Part shown: positions 1 through 8,039 of the stretch, one piece after another | How positions within the stretch are numbered: position 1 is the first letter of the stretch | Layout of the letters: each line of letters opens with the position of its first letter | From: Balneolales bacterium | GTDB taxonomy: Bacteria > Bacteroidota > Rhodothermia > Balneolales > Natronogracilivirgulaceae | NCBI GenBank assembly: GCA_007132975.1 | Contig: SLNO01000126.1 | Span: 1 to 50,403, forward strand | DNA: 50,403 bases | Direction of reading: 5' to 3' | Notes under the pieces: model-generated | The model's database searches: none | The model's input: only the letters and a program-made list of their open reading frames with translations | Told to the model about the DNA's origin: nothing | Program-made: the position numbers and the translations under genes

Positions 1-1503
1 AAATTTTTTTTTATTTTCTAAAATATTTTCCAATACTTCTGCCTGCCCTGCCGCCCTCCGGACATCTTCATGCGTGGCTCCCTCTTTTCCGAAGGTTATG
101 TTTTCGTGTATGGTATCTGAAAACAGGAAGTTGTCCTGGGGTACAAAACCGATCAAGGCCCGCAGTTCCTCCACCGGTATTTCACGGGTGTCGGTGCCAT
201 CGATAAGGATGTGGCCCTCCTGCGGGTCATAGATCCGCGGGATCATTTGAACGAGACTGGTCTTTCCTGCACCGGTACGACCAACTATGCCGATACGGTC
301 ACCCTTTTTTACACGCATTGTTATTTCCGAAAGCACCGGTCCGGCTGCACCCGAATAGGCAAAGGTCACCTTGTCAAATACGATAGAATCGTGAAATGAT
401 GCCGTTCCCGCAGGGCGCTTCGTATCTGTCGCGCCGGCTGTGCCCGTAAATTCTGATGCGACCCCGGCCCCGGATGATTTCAGTCTATTTCCTTCGCCCG
501 TGGGGACGGACATGAGCTTTTGGATGCGGCTATTGGATGCTGCAGATCTTTGCATCAGGTTGAGGGTATAACCCAACGAGGCTACAGGCCAGGTAAGGTA
601 CGTGACATATATGATGAACTCGGCAATATTTCCAATAGTGATCAGACCATCCATTGCCATGAGGCCTCCCTGCCAAACCACGAGGACAATCGAACTACCG
701 ATGAGCAGAAGCAGCATGGGGTGGAAAAGAGCCTCCACAAGGTCCAGGCGGAGCTTCTTGCGCCTGTACCGTTCATTCTCTCGCTTAAATCGATCCTTTT
801 CATAGTTTTCCCTGTTGAAGGCCTTTATCACACGTATGCTTGAATAGACTTCCTGAACTTTTCCTGCCATCAGGGCATACTGCTGCTGGATTTCGTTGGA
901 ACGGCGATTGATATACCTGCTTACCCAATAGGCCATGACCGCAAGTAATGGCAGCGGCAGCAGCGCCCAGAGCGTAAGCTGCACATTAACCATGACCATG
1001 ATAACCAGGATGATGGCCGTACGGGAAAAGGTATTCACGGTGTACATGTACGCCGGACCAAAATATTCGCGCACCCGCACAATATCCTCTGTGGCCCGGG
1101 TATAGATGTCTCCGGAACTTGTGTTGTCATAAAAGGACTTGGGCAGTTTCTGCAGGTGGCCGAAGATCTCGTTGCGCAGATCGAATTCGATTTTCCGGGA
1201 TGTGACAATGAGCGTCTGGCGAGTGGCAAAAAGCAGCAACCCGTAGAGCATCACCGCTCCTACGAGCAGACCTGTATTCTGTGCAAGAAATGATCCGGCA
1301 TCTGCTGAAAGCAGGATCTGGAGCACACTGTCGGTAGGCACATCCATTCGCTCTGCCAAACGCTCGACCTCATCCATGGTCATCCGGATGAATATGGGTA
1401 TCCAGATGAGGAAGAAGTTGGACAGTATTAGCAGTACTGACCCGAGCACAAGAGTCCACTTGTACTTCAGGAAGTAGCGGTTCAGTTTCAGCAGTTCTTT
1501 CAC
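1..1503 (-). CDS. ABC exporter, fused membrane and ATPase domains (3' part cut by window edge)
   Basis: I translated 501 codons from a GTG at 1503 to the window edge. The order is a six-helix exporter-type membrane domain (about residues 15-330, with the typical LPKSFYDNTSSGDIYTRATED segment), a Ser/Gly/Thr-rich linker (about 340-375), then a nucleotide-binding domain with Walker A GRTGAGKTS (about residue 408) and a Q-loop at VPQDN. The signature motif, Walker B and the C-terminus lie outside. It resembles YheI/MsbA-type half-transporters that export lipids, peptides or drugs; the substrate cannot be read from the sequence. The GTG lies 13 bp after the stop of the FAD protein, so the two are probably co-transcribed. 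Oddity: the last five visible codons (NKKKF) fall where the family normally has a Pro-Gly-containing segment, and they come from an A/T homopolymer at the very edge. Confidence 0.88.
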   Translation of the reverse strand, partial: MKELLKLNRYFLKYKWTLVLGSVLLILSNFFLIWIPIFIRMTMDEVERLAERMDVPTDSVLQILLSADAGSFLAQNTGLLVGAVMLYGLLLFATRQTLIVTSRKIEFDLRNEIFGHLQKLPKSFYDNTSSGDIYTRATEDIVRVREYFGPAYMYTVNTFSRTAIILVIMVMVNVQLTLWALLPLPLLAVMAYWVSRYINRRSNEIQQQYALMAGKVQEVYSSIRVIKAFNRENYEKDRFKRENERYRRKKLRLDLVEALFHPMLLLLIGSSIVLVVWQGGLMAMDGLITIGNIAEFIIYVTYLTWPVASLGYTLNLMQRSAASNSRIQKLMSVPTGEGNRLKSSGAGVASEFTGTAGATDTKRPAGTASFHDSIVFDKVTFAYSGAAGPVLSEITMRVKKGDRIGIVGRTGAGKTSLVQMIPRIYDPQEGHILIDGTDTREIPVEELRALIGFVPQDNFLFSDTIHENITFGKEGATHEDVRRAAGQAEVLENILENKKKF

Positions 1504-1516
1504 AGACCTGAATTGA

Positions 1517-2554
1517 TCAGGAGAATTTTTCTACCCAGTCCGTTCCCAGTTTATACCCTGAGAGGTAAGCAGCTTCCATGGATCGGCCCTGAAAATAGTC
1601 ACCAATCAGAGCAATGGGAGCCAGTTCGTCCTCAGATTCAAGATAGGGCATATCCAGGCTTTTTCGTGGCAGATGGTATCTCCATAGATGCGATTGATGC
1701 CATTCGGGCCTCGCTGCCCAGGGACCCAGAATCTGACCGAGTTCCATGAGCATCCTGACGTTCAGAGCAACGGGATCGTCAGCTTCTGCCAATTTCTTTG
1801 CGAACTTGTCCGTGGAGTGAACGACGAGGTTCATATCACCTGAGAAATCGCGTTTGCTGCTTTCATTGCAGATCCATGATACAACCGGATTGTCACAATA
1901 AATGGCTTTCCAGTCGACCGGGTTGCGCTCGCCGTAACCGGCAAGCAGCGATATTGCCGAGGTGTAGGAGATATCGTCGAGTACACTTATCATCTTGCGA
2001 AGGTCAAATTCGTCCTGAGCTGTGGAAATGAGGCCGTAGGCCTGAATGGCTGGTGTAGCGATGATAACAGCATCCACCCCAAAAACGTTTATGGATGTGG
2101 AATTGAGCATCCACGGACTCTTTGTGATGCGTGACCCTCCAATATGGGTGATGCCTCCCACTTTTTCTTCGAAATATATGTCCAGCGTGCGGCCCAGGTA
2201 TTTTCCTATGCTGATCATGCCGCCGGGTGCCATGTAATGCGGTACCCGTTCACGGCCTGGCATTTCCGGGAGGATGCGGCCATCCGTGAAATAGGAAAAG
2301 TGATCGTTCCAGAGTGTGACCAGCCCTGCTTCCTGCATTTCTTCAAGAAAAGATTGAAAAGCGTCGGAGGTACCTGTCAGGTAGGGTGCTCCATGATCGA
2401 CCCGAATCATTTCGTCACGTTCCACACGCCGCGTTGCCATCCGGCCGCCGTAACCCCGGCTTTTTTCAAAAACAACAATATCGTGACCCGCGCGGGCAAG
2501 TATTCTTCCCGCAACGAGACCTGACAATCCGGCACCAATGATTCCAATTTTCAT
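1517..2554 (-). CDS. FAD-dependent amine-oxidase/renalase-like oxidoreductase
   Basis: The 345-residue protein begins with a dinucleotide-binding fold: GAGLSGLVAG near residue 7, then VVFEKSRGYGGRMATRR, the form seen in renalase-like NAD(P)/FAD oxidoreductases. The C-terminus carries the second FAD contact (ALIGDYFQGRSMEAAYLSG). It is probably a cytoplasmic flavoprotein oxidase or dehydrogenase; the substrate is unknown. An in-frame ATG exists at 2650, but the promoter at 2604-2635 lies between it and the ATG at 2554, and the extra 32 residues do not look like this family, so I chose 2554. It is the first gene of a probable two-gene operon with the ABC exporter and is divergent from the Fur-family gene. 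Confidence 0.87.
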   Translation of the reverse strand: MKIGIIGAGLSGLVAGRILARAGHDIVVFEKSRGYGGRMATRRVERDEMIRVDHGAPYLTGTSDAFQSFLEEMQEAGLVTLWNDHFSYFTDGRILPEMPGRERVPHYMAPGGMISIGKYLGRTLDIYFEEKVGGITHIGGSRITKSPWMLNSTSINVFGVDAVIIATPAIQAYGLISTAQDEFDLRKMISVLDDISYTSAISLLAGYGERNPVDWKAIYCDNPVVSWICNESSKRDFSGDMNLVVHSTDKFAKKLAEADDPVALNVRMLMELGQILGPWAARPEWHQSHLWRYHLPRKSLDMPYLESEDELAPIALIGDYFQGRSMEAAYLSGYKLGTDWVEKFS

Positions 2555-2603
2555 TCTATTTAGCTCTTTTCCAATTATCGTAGAGTCCGTATTTGATCCG
2601 TCA

Positions 2604-2635
2604 CAAAGATAAGCGGTGAAAAAACATCCGGCAAA
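2604..2635 (-). promoter_or_regulatory. Bacteroidota-type promoter of the FAD oxidoreductase gene
   Basis: On the minus strand TTTG (2632-2635) is followed after 20 bp by TATCTTTG (2604-2611). This is an exact match to the TTTG / TANNTTTG pattern known for the primary sigma factor of Bacteroidota. Transcription would start near 2597, about 40 bp before the ATG at 2554. It rules out the longer start at 2650. Confidence 0.65.
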
Positions 2636-2697
2636 TGATTTAATCAGCACCTGAATTTGCCTATATTGCCATGAGTTTTTCTTCGATATTATTGCAG

Positions 2698-2714
2698 AAA
2701 TGATATTATCATTT
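2698..2714. promoter_or_regulatory. Perfect 8-1-8 palindrome, candidate metalloregulator operator
   Basis: AAATGATATTATCATTT is a perfect inverted repeat around one central base. It lies 35 bp before the ATG of the Fur-family gene and contains TGATA/TATCA half-sites like those in classical Fur boxes. TATCATTTG inside it is also a near match to the -7 promoter element. It is probably an autoregulatory operator; which metal is sensed cannot be told. Confidence 0.45.
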
Positions 2715-2728
2715 GCAACTAAGTTGCA
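2714..2728. promoter_or_regulatory. Perfect 7-1-7 palindrome, candidate Fur-family operator
   Basis: TGCAACTAAGTTGCA has the 7-1-7 geometry of Fur-family boxes and adjoins the previous palindrome, sharing one base with it. The pair lies in the 194-bp gap between the divergent FAD protein and the Fur-family gene, so it could control either or both. The half-site TGCAACT differs from the iron box TGATAAT. Confidence 0.45.
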
Positions 2729-2748
2729 TTTTTATTATATTTCCAGAA

Positions 2749-3180
2749 ATGCTTTCACAGAAACGTCACAAAAATATTCTCCATCAGTACGGCCTGAAAG
2801 TTACCTCGGCACGGTTGCGTGTACTTGATACGCTAATGCGTTCCAATATTGCTTTGTCACACGCCGACATCCTTTCAAAAATCCGGGATATCCAGTTGGA
2901 CAAGGTAACATTATACCGCACGCTTGATGCTTTCGTAAAAAGCGGCCTTGCCCACAAAGTAGCTACGGAAGACCGTAACTGGCTCTACGCCCTGGATCTT
3001 TCGGAACATGGCGATACCGTACATCGCAACCACACCCATTTTATTTGCGACTACTGCGATCGTGTCTACTGCCTCCCTGTTTCGCCGCAGGTCGGGATAC
3101 CTGACTCTTCATCAGTGGAGGGTTTTGAGGTCCGTTCGCACGAATTCCGCCTTCACGGCACTTGTCCGCAGTGCCATTGA
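2749..3180 (+). CDS. Fur-family metal-responsive transcription regulator (Zur-like)
   Basis: The 143-residue protein has the Fur layout: an N-terminal winged helix (LKVTSARLRVLDTL about 16-29; KVTLYRTLDAFVKSGL about 52-67), then a dimerisation domain with HNHTHF and two CxxC pairs (Cys100/103 and Cys139/142) that form the structural zinc site. Zur or another Fur-family member are both possible; the MerC-like neighbour with a His-rich tail favours a zinc or thiophilic metal role, which is inference. A TTG at 2713 would lengthen the frame but lies in the operator palindromes, so ATG 2749 is preferred. merC follows after 18 bp and is likely co-transcribed. Confidence 0.85.
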   Translation: MLSQKRHKNILHQYGLKVTSARLRVLDTLMRSNIALSHADILSKIRDIQLDKVTLYRTLDAFVKSGLAHKVATEDRNWLYALDLSEHGDTVHRNHTHFICDYCDRVYCLPVSPQVGIPDSSSVEGFEVRSHEFRLHGTCPQCH

Positions 3181-3198
3181 CCATTTTCCAGAAGTAAT

Positions 3199-3657
3199 GT
3201 GAGCAAACTTTTTTCCAAGCTGAGCATTTTTCTCTCATCGCTGTGCGTGATTCACTGCCTTGCCACGCCGCTGGTGCTTCTGCTCCTGCCTGCCATGGCT
3301 TCGTTCTTTTCGGAAACGGTAGAGAGAATTATTGTTCTTTTAGTAGTTCCAATAAGCATGGCCGGGTTCCTGCCAACCTGGTTCCGGCATAAGAACTACC
3401 GGCTTTTCTGGCTTTATCTTCTCAGTATCGGGCTGATCCTTTTCAGCCAGTTCGTGCTTCATTCCGGACATGACACTGCTTCACATGGTACCGCATCCAC
3501 AATCAACTGGCTCCGCCTGGGCGTTACTTTCGCTGGCGCCTTGTTGCTTGCCCGGGTGGTTTACCAGAACAACAGGCACACTCATTACTGCACACATCCT
3601 CACCATCACCACGATACGGCCCGGCACGTAACCGACCCACCGCCGTCAGCGCACTGA
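3199..3657 (+). CDS. MerC-domain integral membrane protein with His-rich tail
   Basis: The 152-residue protein starts at GTG 3199, preceded by AGAAG. It has about four membrane helices; the first contains the CVIHC pair typical of MerC mercury/metal uptake proteins (IFLSSLCVIHCLATPL). After the last helix comes a cytoplasmic or periplasmic tail (about 128-152) with seven or more histidines, including HPHHHHD. MerC proteins move Hg(II) in mercury operons, but in Bacteroidota-like genomes MerC-domain proteins commonly sit beside a Fur-family regulator without mer genes, as here. Role inferred: metal import or buffering controlled by the neighbouring regulator. No merA or merR is present. Confidence 0.8.
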   Translation: MSKLFSKLSIFLSSLCVIHCLATPLVLLLLPAMASFFSETVERIIVLLVVPISMAGFLPTWFRHKNYRLFWLYLLSIGLILFSQFVLHSGHDTASHGTASTINWLRLGVTFAGALLLARVVYQNNRHTHYCTHPHHHHDTARHVTDPPPSAH

Positions 3658-3662
3658 GCCAA

Positions 3663-3679
3663 CGCCATTATGCATGGCG
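3663..3679 (+). terminator. Possible 3' hairpin of the fur-merC operon
   Basis: CGCCAT and ATGGCG form a perfect 6-bp stem with the loop TATGC, 5 bp after the merC stop. There is no clear T-run behind it, so it may be an RNA 3' end or a chance palindrome rather than a full intrinsic terminator. Confidence 0.3.
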
Positions 3680-3807
3680 CATTCTATATCAAAAGATACT
3701 TTTTGGGAATTCCGGGCGTAAGAAGTAGGTTATGTAATGCTAAAACATATGTTGCATTCCTTCCTATGAGCCCCGAAATCATTTTCCCAAAAAACAAACT
3801 ATCCGGC

Positions 3808-5208
3808 ATGAACAAAATCTATGCCTTTCTGGCCGTATGGATGCTGATCATCCTCCTGCCAGCCTCAGAGCTTATTGCCCAGCGCATAACCTACGAGTAT
3901 CTGAGGGTCCGTGACCGCCAGCCTACTGTCTTTTTTGATCAGCTTGTTGTGCCAGACACAACGCAAAACGGGATGACTCTGGTCACGGCCTTCCGGATGG
4001 AGAACAACTTCCTTTCATTCAGGAGGCTTCGTGAGAGCCAGGGCGATGAGCAAATGCGTAGATTTTACTCAGAAGCCTCCGTGCAGGTCAGCATACGCAA
4101 GCGTGGATCCGAAGCCTCCGGCAGCGACCAGCCGCCGTCAGCCATCACCCGCAGCTGGAACGAAACGGTATATGCCGAAACATACGAACAGACCCAGTCG
4201 AGCACCACATTCCTGCAGAACCTGCTGACAACGAGCCTGGAGCCAGGGACATATCGTGTCGAAAGCACGGCAAGATCAAACAACCGGACCCGTCGCGGTG
4301 TTTCGCCATCCTTGCGGATACCTGATGCCGGGGATTCCGATATCGCTTTCTTATACTTCCTGGATCAGCCGGACCTGCCCGAACCACCCTTTACGGCACC
4401 ACTTATGAACATGGGCAACAATGTCTTTTTTGGCCGGGATCATCAGCTGCTGGTCTGGGTACCCTCTCCTGACGAAGAGGCCGACTACTCCATCGAGATA
4501 CACAAGGTGCGCATCTCCCGCCAGGATACCACGGTTCAGGATCAAATGATGGACCACTCCATCAAGACGGATAATCTGCTCCGCGGTTATATCCAGGACA
4601 TTCGCATGTCCGAAGACAGGCCACACATAAGTTTGGAAACCTTCAAGCATGGATCGTCAGATACGGGCGCATTTTATCTGCTCACTGTGCCCAACAGCAC
4701 ATTTGAAAATGCACATTACAGAATTCGCGTGGTGAAAACGGATTCCGAGGGGAATTCAGAGGTCATTGCACGCCGCACCTACCAGAGCCTGTGGCTGGAT
4801 ATGCCCGTGAGCCTTCTGAATCTGGATGTGGCCATTAACATGATGCGTTTCATCATGGATGATGACCAGCACAGGGAGCTTCGCCGCGGCAACCGTCAGC
4901 AGCGTGAGGAACGTTTCCGGCGTTTCTGGGCAGAAAGGGACCCCACTCCTGACAATGAATACAATGAGCTGATGGTTGAGTACTTCCGGCGCATTGATTA
5001 TGCTTTTGACAACTTCACCACACCTCAAAATCCCGGATACGACTCCGACCAGGGCAGGGTCTACATCCGCCACGGGGAGCCCGACCGGCGGGAACGCACC
5101 TTCCCTCCCAACCAGCCTGCCAGAGAGGTCTGGTTTTACGGTGACAGGAGTTTTGTATTCGAGGCAACAACCGGATTTGGTGATTACAGGTTAGTGGAAC
5201 GGAGATGA
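3808..5208 (+). CDS. Exported GWxTD-domain protein
   Basis: From ATG 3808 the product is 466 residues and begins with a signal peptide (MNKIYAFLAVWMLIILLPAS, then cleavage near AQR). The C-terminal 130 residues match the GWxTD domain of Bacteroidota-like bacteria: RFWAERDPTPDNEYNE, then the name-giving motif as GYDSD, then GRVYIRHGEPDRRE and EVWFYGDR. The GWxTD function is not established; the proteins are periplasmic or secreted. The middle is beta-rich and unrecognised. Upstream in-frame starts at 3670 and 3766 would bury the signal peptide. The stop overlaps the start of pdxA (ATGA), so the genes are translationally linked. Confidence 0.8.
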   Translation: MNKIYAFLAVWMLIILLPASELIAQRITYEYLRVRDRQPTVFFDQLVVPDTTQNGMTLVTAFRMENNFLSFRRLRESQGDEQMRRFYSEASVQVSIRKRGSEASGSDQPPSAITRSWNETVYAETYEQTQSSTTFLQNLLTTSLEPGTYRVESTARSNNRTRRGVSPSLRIPDAGDSDIAFLYFLDQPDLPEPPFTAPLMNMGNNVFFGRDHQLLVWVPSPDEEADYSIEIHKVRISRQDTTVQDQMMDHSIKTDNLLRGYIQDIRMSEDRPHISLETFKHGSSDTGAFYLLTVPNSTFENAHYRIRVVKTDSEGNSEVIARRTYQSLWLDMPVSLLNLDVAINMMRFIMDDDQHRELRRGNRQQREERFRRFWAERDPTPDNEYNELMVEYFRRIDYAFDNFTTPQNPGYDSDQGRVYIRHGEPDRRERTFPPNQPAREVWFYGDRSFVFEATTGFGDYRLVERR

Positions 5209-6329
5209 AAGCCAGCAAAGGCAGGAGCATCGGAACACGAAATGACCGGTCTCATCCGGTCCTGGCCGTTTCAATGGGCGATATGAACGGGATCGGGCCG
5301 GAAGTTATCCTTAAAATGCTCCCCGAACTTGTGCAAAGCACTGAGGGAAGCAGTGCCGGGATACTTCTGTTTGCCTCCCGGGACGCTATGCTCCGCTGTT
5401 TCCCAACCGTATTCCCTGGTCTGCCCCCCCCTGCCTGGCTGGCCACTCCGAAGCAGGAAAACTGGCAATATATTGGATCTTCCCTGTTCCCCTCGGATCC
5501 CGCCAACCTCCCCGTCCCGGAACCGTCGGAAATCATCCTTGTGCCAAGCCACGGTGATGAAGAGCCCTGCGAGCCCGGACGGATAACCGGATTTTCGGGA
5601 AAGCTTTCAATGGAGGCGGTGGCAGCCGGTATCGACGCGTGCCTCTCAGGGAGCGCCGATGCCATTGTGACCGGCCCGATTTCAAAGGAAGCCATCCATC
5701 TGGGTGGATATAATGTCCCCGGACATACGGAATACCTTGCTGAGCGCACCGGTGCCCGGGAAGTGGGCATGATGCTGGTCAATGATGCCATGCGTATCGG
5801 TCTGGCTACCATTCATGTGCCTCTTTGTGACGTCTCCGGAATGATCACTCCCGATCTTATCCAGACCCGCCTTAAACTGTACTCCCGCACCCTTGCTGCT
5901 GATTTCGGGATCAGCCGGCCTCGTATTGCGGTTCTGGGACTCAACCCGCACGCCGGAGATGGAGGTGTGCTGGGCAGTGAAGAACGGGAGATCATCGAAC
6001 CAGCGCTGCAGAAACTCCGCGATGATGGCATGAATGTATCGGGTCCGTGGCCGGCGGACGGTTTCTTTGGCAGCGGCGGGCACAAGGAAGCGGACCTGGT
6101 GCTGGCCATGTACCACGACCAGGGACTTATACCCCTGAAGCTCGCCGGGTTCGGCGGCGGGGTGAACGTCACGGCCGGGCTTCCCATCATCAGAACCTCC
6201 CCCGATCACGGTACTGCCTTCCCATTGGCCGGTAGAAACATGGCACACGCGCGCTCCATGCTGTCTGCGGCGTTGCTGGCCCTCGACATGATCAGAAGAA
6301 GGCAAGCAACGAACCCGGAGCCCCGGTAA
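5205..6329 (+). CDS. pdxA: 4-hydroxythreonine-4-phosphate dehydrogenase
   Basis: PdxA oxidises 4-phosphohydroxy-L-threonine in the DXP-dependent route to pyridoxal phosphate. The 374-residue protein has the N-terminal motif SMGDMNGIGPE (about 23-33), ITGP-type segment DAIVTGPISKEAI, and the three metal-binding histidines in NVPGHTEYLAERTG (about 173), NPHAGDGG (about 249) and AMYHDQGLIPLKL (about 304). It is slightly longer than typical (about 330) through a hydrophilic N-terminus and loops. Its start overlaps the GWxTD stop by 4 bp and its stop overlaps the methyltransferase start (TAATG). Confidence 0.95.
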   Translation: MKASKGRSIGTRNDRSHPVLAVSMGDMNGIGPEVILKMLPELVQSTEGSSAGILLFASRDAMLRCFPTVFPGLPPPAWLATPKQENWQYIGSSLFPSDPANLPVPEPSEIILVPSHGDEEPCEPGRITGFSGKLSMEAVAAGIDACLSGSADAIVTGPISKEAIHLGGYNVPGHTEYLAERTGAREVGMMLVNDAMRIGLATIHVPLCDVSGMITPDLIQTRLKLYSRTLAADFGISRPRIAVLGLNPHAGDGGVLGSEEREIIEPALQKLRDDGMNVSGPWPADGFFGSGGHKEADLVLAMYHDQGLIPLKLAGFGGGVNVTAGLPIIRTSPDHGTAFPLAGRNMAHARSMLSAALLALDMIRRRQATNPEPR

Positions 6330-7204
6330 TGGATGAAAAGCACAAAAAACGACCTCTGACTGAAGCAGAGCCATCCCAGGCGGATTCCAGCCCGCATCCA
6401 ACCGGTTCCCGCACCTCCGACGGAATCATCGAAATGGCTGAACCGCTTGCAGTCTACCACAAGCTCGCCCCTGTATACGATCACATCATGAAAGATGTCG
6501 ATTACGAGGACTGGACCGACTACATCGACGCGGTAATACGCCTGCATCATCCATGGGGCGTTCGTATGCTGGAACTTGCTTGCGGGACGGGCACAATGGC
6601 CCTGGCCATGGAGCAGCGCGATGATTACGAGATCACCGCCACGGACATTTCCTCCGAGATGATCCGTATTGCACGTGAAAAGTCAAAGCGTCGCAAAAGT
6701 GAGATCAACTGGCAGGTTCAGGACATGTGCCGACTCGATATCGGCCGCCGTTTCGACATCATATACATGGTATTTGACAGTCTCAACTACCTGCACCACG
6801 AGCATGAGATACTGGCTCTGCTCGATTCCGTATCCACCCATCTGGAGGATAACGGCATCTTCGTCTTTGATTTCACCACTCCAAATTTCTCGCCAAAAAT
6901 CGCACCGTTACTGGATGGTGAGCAGAGCAGACTGCGCAACTATCGCTACCGCAGGAACAGCCGCTACGACAAGGATAACGGCATCCACATAAACCACTTT
7001 TTCGTCGAGAAGCGGGATCCCAAAACCGGCAGGACCACCGAACGGTTCGAGGAGGTCCACAGGCAGCGCATCTGGAGCCTTGATGAAATAAAATCCATGG
7101 TTATGCGCTCAAAATTGCGTATGTTGGCTTCTTATGAAGACTTCGATTTCAGTGAAGCAACGGACAGAAGCGACCGAATAACCATGGTTCTGCAACATGG
7201 CTGA
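6329..7204 (+). CDS. Class I SAM-dependent methyltransferase
   Basis: The 291-residue protein has a disordered N-terminus of about 35 residues, then YHKLAPVYDHIMKDVDYEDW and the SAM-binding motif I ELACGTGTMALAM (about 83-95), motif II at ATDISSEMI and a Tyr-rich DIIYMVFDSLNYLH segment. This is the layout of small-molecule methyltransferases of the Methyltransf_25 type. The substrate is unknown. It is packed between pdxA (1-bp overlap) and ftsE (8-bp overlap), so it belongs to the same operon, though no functional link is evident. Confidence 0.82.
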   Translation: MDEKHKKRPLTEAEPSQADSSPHPTGSRTSDGIIEMAEPLAVYHKLAPVYDHIMKDVDYEDWTDYIDAVIRLHHPWGVRMLELACGTGTMALAMEQRDDYEITATDISSEMIRIAREKSKRRKSEINWQVQDMCRLDIGRRFDIIYMVFDSLNYLHHEHEILALLDSVSTHLEDNGIFVFDFTTPNFSPKIAPLLDGEQSRLRNYRYRRNSRYDKDNGIHINHFFVEKRDPKTGRTTERFEEVHRQRIWSLDEIKSMVMRSKLRMLASYEDFDFSEATDRSDRITMVLQHG

Positions 7205-7871
7205 GCAACACGTCATCTCCTTTGAAAATGTCACCGTGCGCTTTGATGAACGCACCATATTCCAGGATCTCAATTTCACTCTTGGAAGCGGAGAGTTTGT
7301 CTATCTGATAGGTGCCACCGGATCGGGAAAGAGCTCCTTCCTCAAGCTGATCTACCGTGACCTTCTGCCCGTTTCCGGATCGGTCCACGTAGCCGGGATG
7401 GATGTCACCCGCCTGAAGGAACGCATGGTCCCGCAGCTGCGGCGCAGCCTGGGCATTGTGTTCCAGGACTTTCAGCTGCTGCCTGACCGGAGCGTCTACG
7501 ACAACGTCGCCTTTGCCCTGGAAGTAACCGGGAAAAAGAGCAGTTTCATCAAACAGCGCGTTCTGGAAGTGCTCTCGATGGTCGGCCTCAGCCACCGCCG
7601 CTTTGACATGCCCGACGACCTCTCCGGCGGCGAACAGCAGCGAGTGGTCATTGCCCGCGCGCTTGCCAACGAGCCCCGGCTCATGCTGGCCGACGAGCCC
7701 ACCGGCAACCTGGATCCCGAGGCGGCGCACGCCATCATGGATATCTTCCGCCAGATCAACAACCGGGGCATGGCCGTGCTGATGGTAACTCACAATTACG
7801 ATATGGTCAAACGATACCCCTATCGCACCGTCAAGATCCAGGATGAGACGATCGTGGAAGTCGGCAAATGA
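7197..7871 (+). CDS. ftsE: FtsE-like cell-division ABC ATPase
   Basis: The 224-residue stand-alone ATPase carries Walker [10 protein letters not shown] (about 37-45), the FtsE-type Q-loop [16 protein letters not shown], signature LSGGEQQR (about 142-149), Walker [13 protein letters not shown] and the switch histidine in MVTHNYDM. FtsE works with the membrane protein FtsX to control septal peptidoglycan hydrolases. No ftsX lies next to it in this window, so the partner must be elsewhere, or the protein serves another MacB/LolD-type permease. It overlaps the methyltransferase gene by 8 bp. Confidence 0.85.
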   Translation: MAEQHVISFENVTVRFDERTIFQDLNFTLGSGEFVYLIGATGSGKSSFLKLIYRDLLPVSGSVHVAGMDVTRLKERMVPQLRRSLGIVFQDFQLLPDRSVYDNVAFALEVTGKKSSFIKQRVLEVLSMVGLSHRRFDMPDDLSGGEQQRVVIARALANEPRLMLADEPTGNLDPEAAHAIMDIFRQINNRGMAVLMVTHNYDMVKRYPYRTVKIQDETIVEVGK

Positions 7872-8039
7872 CACCTTCCGCACCAGCATCCCATTTTCTT
7901 GGCAACAACCAAATTTTGAATCGATTATAACCTTTCAATTTCAACTGCGGGAACATCGGGCCGCGTATTTCGTTGAAGCGACGGAACATTACAGGGAGCG
8001 GCCATCCCATCCAACATTGCATCAAATCTTTTACATGCC

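Noticed and set aside
3199-3657. Mercury resistance operon
   Set aside because: Only a MerC-like gene is present. merR, merA, merT and merP are absent and the regulator is Fur-type.
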